A DNA stretch of 64,000 bases from Aquimarina sediminis (GCF_002895435.1 NZ_POYJ01000001.1:62001-126000); one strand, 5' to 3'. Counted from the stretch's first letter, positions 1 to 8,035 are shown. Numbers and translations: made by a program. The notes: generated from the letters alone by a model not told the origin.

Positions 1-76
1 AAAAGTAAAAATATTGGTAATACCTACTAATGAAGAGTTGGAGATTGCAAAACAATCATTTGGACTATTGTCATAG
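1..76 (+). CDS. ackA: Acetate kinase, C-terminal end (partial)
   Basis: The frame starting at base 2 is open from the window edge to a TAG at 74-76 and encodes 24 residues that include VIPTNEELEIA. The IPTNEEL motif is the conserved C-terminal signature of acetate kinase, which interconverts acetate plus ATP and acetyl phosphate. Only the tail is present, so the call rests on this short motif. A strong terminator follows about 20 bases later, which agrees with this being a real gene end. Confidence 0.7.
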   Translation, partial: KVKILVIPTNEELEIAKQSFGLLS

Positions 77-94
77 ATTTGTTTTGTGAATAAT

Positions 95-129
95 AAAAAA
101 GGAGCACTTAAAAATGCTCCTTTTTTTTG
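95..129. terminator. Bidirectional intrinsic terminator
   Basis: The inverted repeat GGAGCA / TGCTCC has an 8-base loop, A6 on its left and T8 on its right. It can therefore end the plus-strand acetate kinase transcript and the minus-strand peptide gene that converges on it. Confidence 0.8.
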
Positions 130-146
130 TAATTTACAATCGGTTC

Positions 147-332
147 TTAATAAAGAATACAATATCCAGACGGTAGGCAGTGACCGGCTTCACAGAAACT
201 ACCTCCACCCCAGGAAATTCTACACTTACCACTTCCACAACATGTTATAGCCCTTGATTGGGCTCCTTTTATATTTTGTTGCTGTCCTTTACTTAATGCT
301 TGTACGCCGGTTAATTCTAAGATTTTTTTCAT
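147..332 (-). CDS. Leader-containing Cys-rich peptide 1
   Basis: 61 residues. The N-terminal half is a bacteriocin-type leader (MKKILELTGVQALSK, then QQQNIKGA) that probably ends at Gly-Ala and is cut by a C39-type or similar leader peptidase. The core of about 37 residues holds six Cys, as CC-x4-C-x9-C-x4-C-x5-C. Two paralogues lie directly upstream on the same strand with 56 and 111-base gaps, so the three may share a transcript that ends at the terminator at 95-129. Seen: leader similarity and fixed Cys spacing. Inferred: a secreted, disulfide-rich peptide, perhaps antimicrobial or a signal. No maturation enzyme or exporter lies nearby. It could instead be a thioether-modified RiPP, but Ser and Thr are few. 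Confidence 0.8.
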   Translation of the reverse strand: MKKILELTGVQALSKGQQQNIKGAQSRAITCCGSGKCRISWGGGSFCEAGHCLPSGYCILY

Positions 333-388
333 TATGAGTGTATTTAAGTTAGTAATAAATAATAAAGTGATTTAATTATATTTTTGGA

Positions 389-577
389 TTATGCCCAAAC
401 ACAGCTTCCGTTAGGCATGCAGTACCCATAATCACAAAAAACACCACCATTAGCAGTTCGAATACAACATCTTCCGGGACCACCGCAGTAAGGTCTGGAA
501 AAACCTGCCCCTTTTATTTCCTGTTGGGTTTGTTTAGATAGTTTTTGAACCCCTGTTACATTTAAGATTTTTTTCAT
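389..577 (-). CDS. Leader-containing Cys-rich peptide 2
   Basis: 62 residues with the same leader (MKKILNVTGVQKLSK, QQEIKGA) as its two neighbours. The core has six Cys in the order C-x5-CC-x9-C-x4-C-x5-C: the last four keep exactly the spacing of the other two peptides, while the first pair is rearranged (the CC comes second instead of first). The core is rich in Gly and has R, Y and W. The core residues differ strongly from the paralogues while the leader is nearly constant, as expected for a diversifying secreted-peptide family. No function can be assigned. Confidence 0.8.
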   Translation of the reverse strand: MKKILNVTGVQKLSKQTQQEIKGAGFSRPYCGGPGRCCIRTANGGVFCDYGYCMPNGSCVWA

Positions 578-642
578 TGTGTAATATATTTAAGAAATTA
601 ATAATTCTGGGTTTGAGAGTAGTATGATCTACGACTTTTAAA

Positions 643-675
643 ACAAAAAAGACAGATATCAAGCTATCTGTCTTT
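643..675 (-). terminator. Intrinsic terminator of peptide 3
   Basis: GACAGATA pairs with TATCTGTC over a 4-base loop. On the minus strand the hairpin is followed by a T-rich tract (TTTTTTGTTTT). It lies 14 bases past the stop of the peptide gene at 689-874, so that gene may be transcribed separately from the other two. Confidence 0.75.
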
Positions 676-688
676 ATAGTATTTTATT

Positions 689-874
689 CTAGGCAAAGAT
701 GCAACGCCCCCAACGATCGCAATAACCTGGTTCGCAATACGTCTGATTACCAAAGCTTATAAGACACCCTCTACCACTAGGGCAACACCTAGCTCGATTA
801 AAAGCCCCCTTAATTTGCTGTTGCTGGTTTTTACTAAGTTTTTGGATTCCTGATAAGTTTAAGATTTTTTTCAT
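689..874 (-). CDS. Leader-containing Cys-rich peptide 3
   Basis: 61 residues with leader MKKILNLSGIQKLSK then QQQQIKGA, and a 37-residue core carrying CC-x5-C-x9-C-x4-C-x5-C. The C-terminal block CEPGYC-x5-C matches CEAGHC-x5-C in peptide 1 and CDYGYC-x5-C in peptide 2. It is the first gene of the minus-strand triplet. The core is basic and aromatic. On family grounds this is a Gly-Gly/Gly-Ala leader peptide processed on export; whether the Cys form disulfides is inference. A strong terminator follows it. Confidence 0.8.
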   Translation of the reverse strand: MKKILNLSGIQKLSKNQQQQIKGAFNRARCCPSGRGCLISFGNQTYCEPGYCDRWGRCIFA

Positions 875-1213
875 TGTGTAAAATGTTTAAATTATCCTTT
901 AAATGTAATCTAAAATATTGTAAATCAAGTACATGTAATCCGCATAAAAAGTAAGGTTTTATTGTTTAGAAGTACGGATTATAAGTAAAATGTATCAATA
1001 TTCATTTTAATTTCCCGGAGCAATAGAACTTATTAACAGTAATGATTTTTTTAAATACTTGTTTTTCAGTATGTTGTGTGTTTACTGGGTGTAAAAGTAA
1101 GATTATCAACATGCTAGGTAATGATTTGGTAACATTTTACTATAGCCAGTCTCATAAAATAACTTTAGTTTCGAATTCATCTAATTATACACAATACTTT
1201 AACACAAAACATT
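875..1213. other. Intergenic region between divergent peptide and endonuclease genes
   Basis: AT-rich, with promoters expected for both flanking genes. On the minus strand TTG, about 18 bases, then TTACATTT resembles a weak Bacteroidota -33/-7 pair upstream of peptide 3. I see no hairpin or credible gene here. Confidence 0.4.
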
Positions 1214-3793
1214 ATGAAAAAATTAATGCTCTTATTACTGCTGGCTATTCCTGTCATAGGATATAGTCAAATACCATCATACTATGATGATGTAGACCTT
1301 ACTTTATCAGGAACATCCTTACAGACCGAACTAAGTACAAAAGTTACTAATACGCATACCACTTTTCTTAGCTATACTCCGGGGGTTTGGGAGGCACTAA
1401 AACAAACAGATTTACAGCCTTCTAATTCATCAAAGGTTGTCCTTATATATGGATATAATGATACAGATGGTAACACTACAACAGATAGAACCAGAGGGGT
1501 TAACAATAATGGAGGAGGATCTACAGATTGGAATAGGGAGCATGTCTATCCAAAATCTCTGGGGAATCCAAACCTTGGCACATCTGGACCTGGAGCAGAT
1601 GCACATCATTTGCGCCCAGCTGATGTGCAGCGCAATTCATCAAGAGGAAATAGAAAATTTGCCGATGGTTCTGGAAACTCTGGTAGTACATCACAGGGAC
1701 ATTGGTATCCTGGTGATGAGTGGAAAGGAGATGTAGCCCGTATGATGATGTATATGTATATTAGATACGGTAACCGTTGTTTACCTAAGAATGTAGGAGT
1801 AGGAGCCTCTGCGTCTAGTGATAGTAATATGTTACAAGTATTTCTTGAATGGAATGCTGAAGATCCTGTTTCTCAATTAGAACTACAGCGTAACCCAATT
1901 CTCGAAAACCTACAAGGTAATAGAAATCCGTTTATAGACAATCCGGCATTTGCAACACAAATATGGGGAGGACCACAAGCAGAAGATAGATTCGGAAATA
2001 CTGGTGGTAATGATACACAAGCACCAAGTGTACCGACCAATCTTATTGCAACAAATACTACCCAAACCTCTACTGTTTTATCATGGAATGCATCTACAGA
2101 TAATGTTGCAGTTATAGGGTATGATGTGTATAGAAATAACATTTTTTTAAGTACTACTACAGAGACCAGTTATAACGTTTCGGGCTTAGCGGCAAATACA
2201 ACATATTCGTTTTATGTACGAGCAAAAGACGCAGCAGGAAATATATCGGCAGGTAGTACTTCAATTAATGTAACTACACAAGATACATCGACAGGAGGTG
2301 ATGCAACAGCTTTGTTTCTCTCAGAATATGTAGAAGGATCTTCAAACAATAAAGCAATAGAAATAGCAAATTATACAGGCTCGTCTGTAAATCTATCGGG
2401 TTATGCCATTAAAAGGCAAACCAATGGATCAGGATCCTGGTCCGGAGGATTAAATCTTTCGGGTACCATCCCAAACGGTGATGTATTTGTAATTGCAAAT
2501 AGTTCTGCGTCTAACACCATTAAGGATGAAGCAGACCTTATAACAGGAGCCTCAGAGATCACATTTAATGGTAATGACCCTGTTGGACTATTTAAAGATG
2601 GGGTTTTGATTGATATTATAGGGACGTTTAATGGTGGTTCATCAAATTTTGCAAAAGATACTACGCTAAGAAGAAAATCAAACGTCTCATCACCATCGAC
2701 TGCTTATGATACATCAGAATGGGACTCGTACTCTCAAAATACCTTTGATGATTTGGGAAAGCACACATTCAGTGGGGGAGGTAATACCGGTTCGGATACA
2801 GAATCACCAACGCCCCCCACTAGTTTGGCATTTTCTAATGTTACAGAAAATAGTGTGCAACTTTCCTGGACTGCGTCTACAGATAATATAGGTGTAGCCG
2901 GGTATAATGTGTATAGGGATGGTACTTTGTTGTCTACATCTTCTACAGCTAATTACACGGTATCTGGATTAGCTGCGGGAACGGTATATACGTTTCAGGT
3001 ATATGCATATGATGCAGCAGGCAATGTTTCTACTGCAAGTAACTCTGTTGTCGTAACCACAACAGATGTTGTTCTTACCTATTGCTCATCAAAAGGAAAT
3101 ACAGTAAGCTATGAATATATCGATTATGTTGGTATAGGAGGCGTATCTAATGCAACGTCGGCAAATGGAGGGTATGGCGATTTTACCAATCAGGTAGCGA
3201 ATCTTGTTTATGGTAACAATACTATAGTCTTAAGTGTTGGGTTTGCAAGTGCATCCTATACAGAAAACTGGGCAGTATGGATTGATTTTAATAAAAATGG
3301 AGTTTTTGAGTCATCAGAAAAAGTTGTCAACGGGTCTACATCCAGCTCTGGGAATTTATCTTATGATTTTACGGTACCATCAACAGCCGAATTGGGTACC
3401 ACCAGAATGCGGGTATCTATGAAGTGGAATGGTGTACCAACACCATGCGAAACTTTTGGCTATGGTGAAGTAGAAGATTATACCGTAACCATAGGTGCTA
3501 CGACTACATTATCAAAAGAAGCATCAACAATACAAATAGATGGAAAATTAGGTCAGGAAAACAAAGTGTTTTTTGCAAAAGTATATCCTAACCCTTCTAG
3601 AGGATATATTAAAATTAGTTTAGGTGATAATCGTGATTCTAATTATACGATGACCAACCTGCAAGGAGGTGTGGTAAGATCGGGTAAAATATCTAAAAAT
3701 GTGATATCATTAAAAGGATTAACACCAGGAATTTATTTTATTAAAGTGTCAGATGGTAATAAGAGTATTTCTGAAAAGATTATAATCGAATAA
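1214..3793 (+). CDS. Secreted endonuclease I with FN3, lamin-tail, GEVED domains and T9SS sorting signal
   Basis: 859 residues. A signal peptide (about 1-18, ending GYSQ) is followed by an endonuclease I (EndA/NucM-like) domain, about 20-260, with NREHVYPKS near 108-116 and DAHHLRP near 129-135, the His- and Asn-containing metal-site motifs. Next come a fibronectin type III domain (about 270-355), a lamin-tail domain (about 362-525), a second FN3 (about 533-615), a GEVED domain (about 620-755, ending GYGEVEDYTV) and a type A T9SS sorting domain (VYPNPSRG near 790 to the end). It should be secreted through the type IX system and degrade extracellular DNA or RNA for nutrition or biofilm turnover. 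It is monocistronic with its own terminator. Confidence 0.93.
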   Translation: MKKLMLLLLLAIPVIGYSQIPSYYDDVDLTLSGTSLQTELSTKVTNTHTTFLSYTPGVWEALKQTDLQPSNSSKVVLIYGYNDTDGNTTTDRTRGVNNNGGGSTDWNREHVYPKSLGNPNLGTSGPGADAHHLRPADVQRNSSRGNRKFADGSGNSGSTSQGHWYPGDEWKGDVARMMMYMYIRYGNRCLPKNVGVGASASSDSNMLQVFLEWNAEDPVSQLELQRNPILENLQGNRNPFIDNPAFATQIWGGPQAEDRFGNTGGNDTQAPSVPTNLIATNTTQTSTVLSWNASTDNVAVIGYDVYRNNIFLSTTTETSYNVSGLAANTTYSFYVRAKDAAGNISAGSTSINVTTQDTSTGGDATALFLSEYVEGSSNNKAIEIANYTGSSVNLSGYAIKRQTNGSGSWSGGLNLSGTIPNGDVFVIANSSASNTIKDEADLITGASEITFNGNDPVGLFKDGVLIDIIGTFNGGSSNFAKDTTLRRKSNVSSPSTAYDTSEWDSYSQNTFDDLGKHTFSGGGNTGSDTESPTPPTSLAFSNVTENSVQLSWTASTDNIGVAGYNVYRDGTLLSTSSTANYTVSGLAAGTVYTFQVYAYDAAGNVSTASNSVVVTTTDVVLTYCSSKGNTVSYEYIDYVGIGGVSNATSANGGYGDFTNQVANLVYGNNTIVLSVGFASASYTENWAVWIDFNKNGVFESSEKVVNGSTSSSGNLSYDFTVPSTAELGTTRMRVSMKWNGVPTPCETFGYGEVEDYTVTIGATTTLSKEASTIQIDGKLGQENKVFFAKVYPNPSRGYIKISLGDNRDSNYTMTNLQGGVVRSGKISKNVISLKGLTPGIYFIKVSDGNKSISEKIIIE

Positions 3794-3810
3794 TTTTGAA
3801 CCTATATAAG

Positions 3811-3844
3811 TAAAGCCTCATTGTTTTGGGGCTTTATTTTTTTG
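3811..3844 (+). terminator. Intrinsic terminator of the endonuclease gene
   Basis: AAAGCC and GGCTTT form the stem, followed by ATTTTTTTTG. It begins 18 bases after the stop codon at 3793. Confidence 0.7.
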
Positions 3845-3874
3845 TGTACCTTCTATTGTTGGGGATATGGTTTG

Positions 3875-4402
3875 TCATTCTTCCAGTACTTCCAAAATGT
3901 CTTTTACAGGGATACACATAGGATTGGAAAGGTAGGGTTTATAGGTGTTCAGAAAAAACCTCTCTTCTATTTTGCAAGGGATACAAGATTTACTTGATAT
4001 TAATTCGAGTATTCTTTTATTATTTAAAAATTCATCATCTTTATCATAGAACAAAACTTCTGACCTAAATAAAAACTTATCTGATTGTTTTTTACTTTGA
4101 TCTAAAACGTAGAAAGAACCTGAGAAATTTCTATTATTTTGAGTAATTTCTTGGATGTCAAAATTATTACTATTCTCTAAAGAACAATAAAGTCTAGCAC
4201 TACCTCCTTTTTTTAAAAACAAACTATCCAAATCAATACTAGAATAAAAAAACACTTCATAGATATCTAACCTTGGATGTTTTTTAATTGGAACCCTAAA
4301 CTGTTTAAATTCAAGATTAGCAATAGGTATCTCATGATCTTTAGAACAACCAATTACTAAAATATTTAAGAAAGTGAATAGATAAATATATAATGATCTC
4401 AT
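3875..4402 (-). CDS. Lipoprotein, probable T6SS immunity protein (copy A)
   Basis: 175 residues with a lipoprotein signal (LVIGC, lipidated Cys19) followed by KDHEIPIANLEF. It is the last of three related lipoproteins downstream of an Hcp-lipase gene. All three end in the same stretch, SNPMCIPVKDILEVLEE, preceded by a Cys-x-x-Cys (CIPCKIEERFF here). Its ATG overlaps, as ATGA, the stop of a leftover effector-tail reading frame. Known: periplasmic lipoproteins next to T6SS lipase effectors are commonly immunity proteins. Inferred: this one neutralises the linked effector or a relative of it. It is closer to copy C than to copy B. I recognise no Pfam family. Confidence 0.8.
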   Translation of the reverse strand: MRSLYIYLFTFLNILVIGCSKDHEIPIANLEFKQFRVPIKKHPRLDIYEVFFYSSIDLDSLFLKKGGSARLYCSLENSNNFDIQEITQNNRNFSGSFYVLDQSKKQSDKFLFRSEVLFYDKDDEFLNNKRILELISSKSCIPCKIEERFFLNTYKPYLSNPMCIPVKDILEVLEE

Positions 4403-4476
4403 TTTGTTTCTAGATAATTAGTTATAGAATTTAGTAATAAACTAGAAGCTGAAATTGTTTTTTTAGATAATGCTTG
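4399..4476 (-). pseudogene. Remnant of the effector 3' end (second copy)
   Basis: Between immunity genes B and A the minus strand reads, directly after B's stop and in its frame, QALSKKTISASSLLL and then NSITNYLETK and a stop. The true effector ends VLSKKTISASSLLL, AAIKNYIETK, stop. The remnant's TGA overlaps the ATG of copy A as ATGA, exactly as the intact effector overlaps copy C. It shows that the duplicated unit was effector tail plus immunity gene. It has no start codon of its own. Confidence 0.85.
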
Positions 4477-4992
4477 TCATTCTTCTAGCACTTCCAAAAT
4501 GTCTTTTACGGGAATACACATAGGGTTAGAAAGGTAGGGTTTTTGGGTATCCATGAAAAACCGATATTGAATTTTACAAGAAATGCACTCCAAAGTCTCA
4601 ATAAGGCTTCTAATTTGATTCTTATTTAGAAAAGTTTCACTTAACCTCTCTTTACTATCATCAATAAAATTCATTTCTATAATATACTTTTGTTGGTCAT
4701 TAAAATCTTGATGTTCAAATTTTGTTCCAATGATAAACTTATCTATCTTTTCTATGTCTTTTGTGGTAAAATCACTTGATAACTTTAAAGGACATATTAT
4801 TCTAAAGCTTGCACCTTCCTCACCTAATAGATTGTCTATTTTTAGATCTGAATTTATTTTTAAATAATAATTTCCGTTAGATTTATTTTTAAAAAAACTT
4901 TCGTACCCAATTTTTGCTTTTGGTATTTCGTGATTCCTACACGAAAAAACAAGTAAAACAATTATGAATAATATATATTGATTATTTTGCAT
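4477..4992 (-). CDS. Lipoprotein, probable T6SS immunity protein (copy B)
   Basis: 171 residues. The lipobox LLVFSC places the lipidated Cys at 18, followed by RNHEIPKAKIGY. The C-terminus has CISCKIQYRFFMDT and the shared ending SNPMCIPVKDILEVLEE. It is the most divergent of the three copies in the middle (about 30-130), while both ends are conserved, which suggests the middle decides effector specificity. Its start lies inside the preceding effector-tail remnant. The role as immunity protein is inferred from position and topology. Confidence 0.8.
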   Translation of the reverse strand: MQNNQYILFIIVLLVFSCRNHEIPKAKIGYESFFKNKSNGNYYLKINSDLKIDNLLGEEGASFRIICPLKLSSDFTTKDIEKIDKFIIGTKFEHQDFNDQQKYIIEMNFIDDSKERLSETFLNKNQIRSLIETLECISCKIQYRFFMDTQKPYLSNPMCIPVKDILEVLEE

Positions 4993-5059
4993 CTAAATAA
5001 TTTTTTATGAGATTAAGAAGTAGGCTAGAAGCAGAAATTGTTTTTTTAGATAACGCTTG
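4982..5059 (-). pseudogene. Remnant of the effector 3' end (first copy)
   Basis: After the stop of immunity gene C the same frame continues as QALSKKTISASSLLL, NLIKNYLDAK and a TAA at 4982-4984. It is 26 codons long and clearly related to the last 24 codons of the Hcp-lipase gene. The ATG of copy B (4990-4992) lies inside it, eight bases before the remnant's stop. It lacks a start and is a relic of tandem duplication. Confidence 0.85.
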
Positions 5060-5593
5060 TCATTCTTCCAGTACTTCCAAAATGTCTTTTACAGGGATAC
5101 ACATAGGGTTAGAAAGGTAGGGTTTGTATACGTTTAAATAGAATCTTTCCTCTATCTTACAAGGGATACATTCTATTTCAAGTAGATTTTTTTTTATTTC
5201 TTCTTGTGTGAGGCGCACCTTATTAGTACTATTTTTTTTATAAAATGTCATCTCTGTTTTATATAGAATTTTCTCCTTTTTTTTCCTTGAACTTTTTTTG
5301 TCAAAAAAACCAGAAAAGTACACTTGGTCATTATCAATATTTTCTATATTAAAGTTTTCTTCTCCATTTATAGAACAGTATAATCTAGGAAGATCCCCTT
5401 TCTCGGTTAGAAGACTATCTATATGGATATCAGAACTAAAATAAACTTCATATATAGGGAGAGAAGAAAGCTTATTCTGTTTGGTTTTAAATTTTATATA
5501 TTTAAGATTAGCAATTGGTATCTCATGATCTTTATAACAACCAGTTACAAGGATAGATAAACAGGTCAATATACAAGTGAATAACTTTTTCAT
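5060..5593 (-). CDS. Lipoprotein, probable cognate T6SS immunity protein (copy C)
   Basis: 177 residues with lipobox LVTGC (Cys19) followed by YKDHEIPIANLKY, a basic middle (SSRKKKEKILY) and CIPCKIEERFY before the shared end SNPMCIPVKDILEVLEE. It directly follows the Hcp-lipase gene with a 4-base ATGA overlap, so the two are translationally coupled. That makes it the most likely cognate immunity protein; copies A and B would be older or alternative specificities. The lipid anchor fits a periplasmic site where a phospholipase effector would act. Confidence 0.85.
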   Translation of the reverse strand: MKKLFTCILTCLSILVTGCYKDHEIPIANLKYIKFKTKQNKLSSLPIYEVYFSSDIHIDSLLTEKGDLPRLYCSINGEENFNIENIDNDQVYFSGFFDKKSSRKKKEKILYKTEMTFYKKNSTNKVRLTQEEIKKNLLEIECIPCKIEERFYLNVYKPYLSNPMCIPVKDILEVLEE

Positions 5594-6969
5594 TTCGTTT
5601 CTATATAATTTTTTATTGCTGCTAATAACAAACTGGAAGCAGAGATAGTCTTCTTTGATAAAACTTCTTTAAACATTCCCTCAGCTTCTCCATGATTATG
5701 TTGTGAAATATGCATAACATGTGGTGTAACCCATTGGGGTATCCATTGCCCACCTAAATCGGCAATAGCATCATCAGCCCTATAATTATTGGGGGATGTA
5801 TAAATATTCACCCAATATTTGACTTTTGGTTTCGGTCTCTTAAAGTGTATATCGGCAATAAGAGTTACTTGTGTCAGTGCTCCCACAGGATCTAGAGTTA
5901 CTAATGTGTCTACTGAATACCCTGTATCAGTTAGTATTCGAGAAAGATGTGCGCCATTCCACCCTCCCAGGCTATGCCCCACAATATTTATTTGTGTACC
6001 TCCTTTATTTGGGATAAAACTTAGAATATTGTTTTTAATATCCTCTTCCCCTTTTATTTCATTATAGCCCATATATACTGAATTATGTTGCTCATAATTT
6101 ACAACAAATTTATCCGAAACATCCTCCATAATTTTAGTTGCACCTGATACATAAAAAGGTTCTTTATCTCCGGCACCACCGATAAAAAAGGTAACTACTT
6201 GTTTATAGGTAGCTTTGGTCTTTATATTAGGGTTATGGTTTCCTATATGTGCGTATAAGGTAGCAGTCTGCTTACCTTTGCTTATCTGTATTGGGGTTTT
6301 TAGGATGCCATCTTGATAGGTTCCTCCTGTAGTAAGTTGGTGTAAGGTATCCTCATCATCATAGGTGGCAGACCATTGTATCTGGCTGAGGTCACTACCT
6401 TCGGTATAATTTTTTAGTGTAGCATGATAGTAGTATTGGTGCTTTGGACTAATATATTTTATCGCATTACCTGCTTCATCAAATGGTCCTGATACATTGA
6501 TCACTTTTAGCGGTTCTTCCTGTTGCTCTTGTGTTGTAGTCATTGGGGGGTGCTGCTCACTAAGAAAGGGTACAGTTCGCCTGGGGTTGCTATACTTACC
6601 TCGGGAGTGTGAGTTTTCTATTCCCACTGCGGTAATAAGTACGGTCTCGGTATAAGGTGTTGCACCTGTAGCGTCAAAGTTGTTATGATCAAGGGGTATA
6701 TAGCAATTTACAAATCGTATCCTGCGGGGTCTGCTACCGAGTCTGGCAGAGACAAATTCCAGAATAACCTCGTCGATTTGTTGTGTGGGATGTATGGCTT
6801 TTTCAAAAAAGAGCGTGTCTTTTGTAGATTCGATGACGACCAGTAGACCAGGAAACATTGGTCTGCTGTTTGGTCTTCCGTTTTCATCGCTACCCTGTGT
6901 TATTTCATATCTGGCTACCAGCACATTGTATACCTTGTCGTCTGCATATAATCTGGCAATGATGCTCAT
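5590..6969 (-). CDS. TssD/Hcp-fused lipase-like T6SS effector
   Basis: 459 residues from the ATG at 6967-6969, whose MSIIARLYADDKVYNV matches the usual start of Bacteroidota TssD; an ATG at 7002 would add 11 residues. Residues 1-125 resemble TssD (NGRPNSRPMFPGLLVVIEST, then the NFDATGATPYTETVLITA end). About 155-260 is a beta-rich Ig-like segment leading to FFIGGAGDK (about 261-269). The C-terminal alpha/beta hydrolase has GHSLGG (Ser333), LDPVG (Asp360) and QHNHGE (His424 or 426) as a likely triad. The Hcp part would be loaded in the T6SS tube and deliver a lipase or esterase to target envelopes. No T6SS structural genes lie in this window. Catalytic activity is inferred from motifs. Confidence 0.85.
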   Translation of the reverse strand: MSIIARLYADDKVYNVLVARYEITQGSDENGRPNSRPMFPGLLVVIESTKDTLFFEKAIHPTQQIDEVILEFVSARLGSRPRRIRFVNCYIPLDHNNFDATGATPYTETVLITAVGIENSHSRGKYSNPRRTVPFLSEQHPPMTTTQEQQEEPLKVINVSGPFDEAGNAIKYISPKHQYYYHATLKNYTEGSDLSQIQWSATYDDEDTLHQLTTGGTYQDGILKTPIQISKGKQTATLYAHIGNHNPNIKTKATYKQVVTFFIGGAGDKEPFYVSGATKIMEDVSDKFVVNYEQHNSVYMGYNEIKGEEDIKNNILSFIPNKGGTQINIVGHSLGGWNGAHLSRILTDTGYSVDTLVTLDPVGALTQVTLIADIHFKRPKPKVKYWVNIYTSPNNYRADDAIADLGGQWIPQWVTPHVMHISQHNHGEAEGMFKEVLSKKTISASSLLLAAIKNYIETK

Positions 6970-7442
6970 TGTTGTTTTCGGTTTAAAGAGTTTATAGGTC
7001 AACTGTAAGGTCAGTACTACAAATGACCATAAGCGTACAGGGTAGGAGAGGTAAGCTTATTTTGTATAATCAGACTCTAAGTTAGCAAAGCTCAAAAAAG
7101 AAATACTATTGTTTTTTAACTTTTCGATCAACTACCGATTTGTATGGATTAACTATTTGTAACTCTTGTTTATGATATTTTTGGTAAGATTTTGTAGGTT
7201 TTGGATGTCATCCTTTATAGGATAGGAGTTTTTTTGATGTGGCGTAACGCCTTGTTTTTACTGGGTCTTTTGCCTGAGAACCCAGATATTGACTCTTGAG
7301 AATGGGGTGTTTTTAAATCTTAATTTTTTATAAAAAAATCACAAAGAATCATAAAAGATATTCAAATTTCAAAAAATGAAACTGCGACGGTATATCCTTG
7401 TGTCATAAGTAAATAAGTATTAATTATAAAAACAAGTACATT
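6970..7442. other. Divergent intergenic region
   Basis: About 470 bases between the T6SS effector gene and the unknown gene at 7443. It should hold the promoters of both. I see runs of A and T but no clear TAnnTTTG box, hairpin or reading frame worth naming. Confidence 0.35.
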
Positions 7443-7934
7443 ATGGCATTAGAGAATCTAATCAGTGTTACCTTTTCAGACGAAGAATTAAACAACCTTA
7501 ATAAGGCAATTACGATGCTTAACAAGGCACTACATGGCAAAACGGTAAATCTTACTCCTGAGCAGCGTGGGCAGTATGGGCGTATTGCCAATCAAAACAA
7601 ATTGATTGTCGATAAGGCAAAAAGTTATATGGAGCAGCACCCGGATTGGATTCCTCGTTTTTTGGATAAAGAGGAGTTTGATCGTGATTATATTGCCCGA
7701 AAACAAATAGAAACACAGGTGCAATTATTAGAGAGTCTTTCTCAGCAATTGGTAGATACCAGAACCTTGCTGGATTATGATAATTATACCAATGCACTGA
7801 GTTTTTATCGTATGATGCGTTTTTTGGCAGGTGAGAATGAGCCTGGAGCCAAATCTGTATATGAGGATATGAAAGTGTTATTCAAAAGAAATGGCGGACC
7901 GTCGATAGATGATGGGGATATCGATCTAGAGTAA
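7443..7934 (+). CDS. Conserved hypothetical protein
   Basis: 163 residues, no signal peptide or membrane segment, probably helical and cytoplasmic. The sequence has VNLTPEQRGQYGRIANQNK (about 35-55), FDRDYIARKQIE (about 78-90) and LLDYDNYTNALSFYRMMRF (about 110-130). I know such proteins only as conserved Bacteroidota proteins of unknown function. It is transcribed away from the T6SS effector gene, and a link to secretion is possible but unproven. It has its own terminator downstream. Confidence 0.75.
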   Translation: MALENLISVTFSDEELNNLNKAITMLNKALHGKTVNLTPEQRGQYGRIANQNKLIVDKAKSYMEQHPDWIPRFLDKEEFDRDYIARKQIETQVQLLESLSQQLVDTRTLLDYDNYTNALSFYRMMRFLAGENEPGAKSVYEDMKVLFKRNGGPSIDDGDIDLE

Positions 7935-7957
7935 TATTGCATATACTGGTATAATAG

Positions 7958-7995
7958 AAACACCAATGGTTGCCAAGGCTATTGGTGTTTTTTTG
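7958..7995 (+). terminator. Intrinsic terminator after the unknown gene
   Basis: AACACCAAT and ATTGGTGTT form the stem with a TTTTTT run behind it, about 24 bases past the stop at 7934. Confidence 0.8.
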
Positions 7996-8035
7996 TATGT
8001 GTAAGGCATTGTGACGCATTTTAATGAATACTACC

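Noticed and set aside
1042..1266. 74-codon open frame overlapping the endonuclease start
   Set aside because: No homologue pattern, overlaps the true signal peptide in another frame, and is AT-rich noise.
6969..7002. Upstream ATG at 7002 for the Hcp-lipase
   Set aside because: The TssD family start fits the ATG at 6967-6969; the 11 extra residues have no family support.
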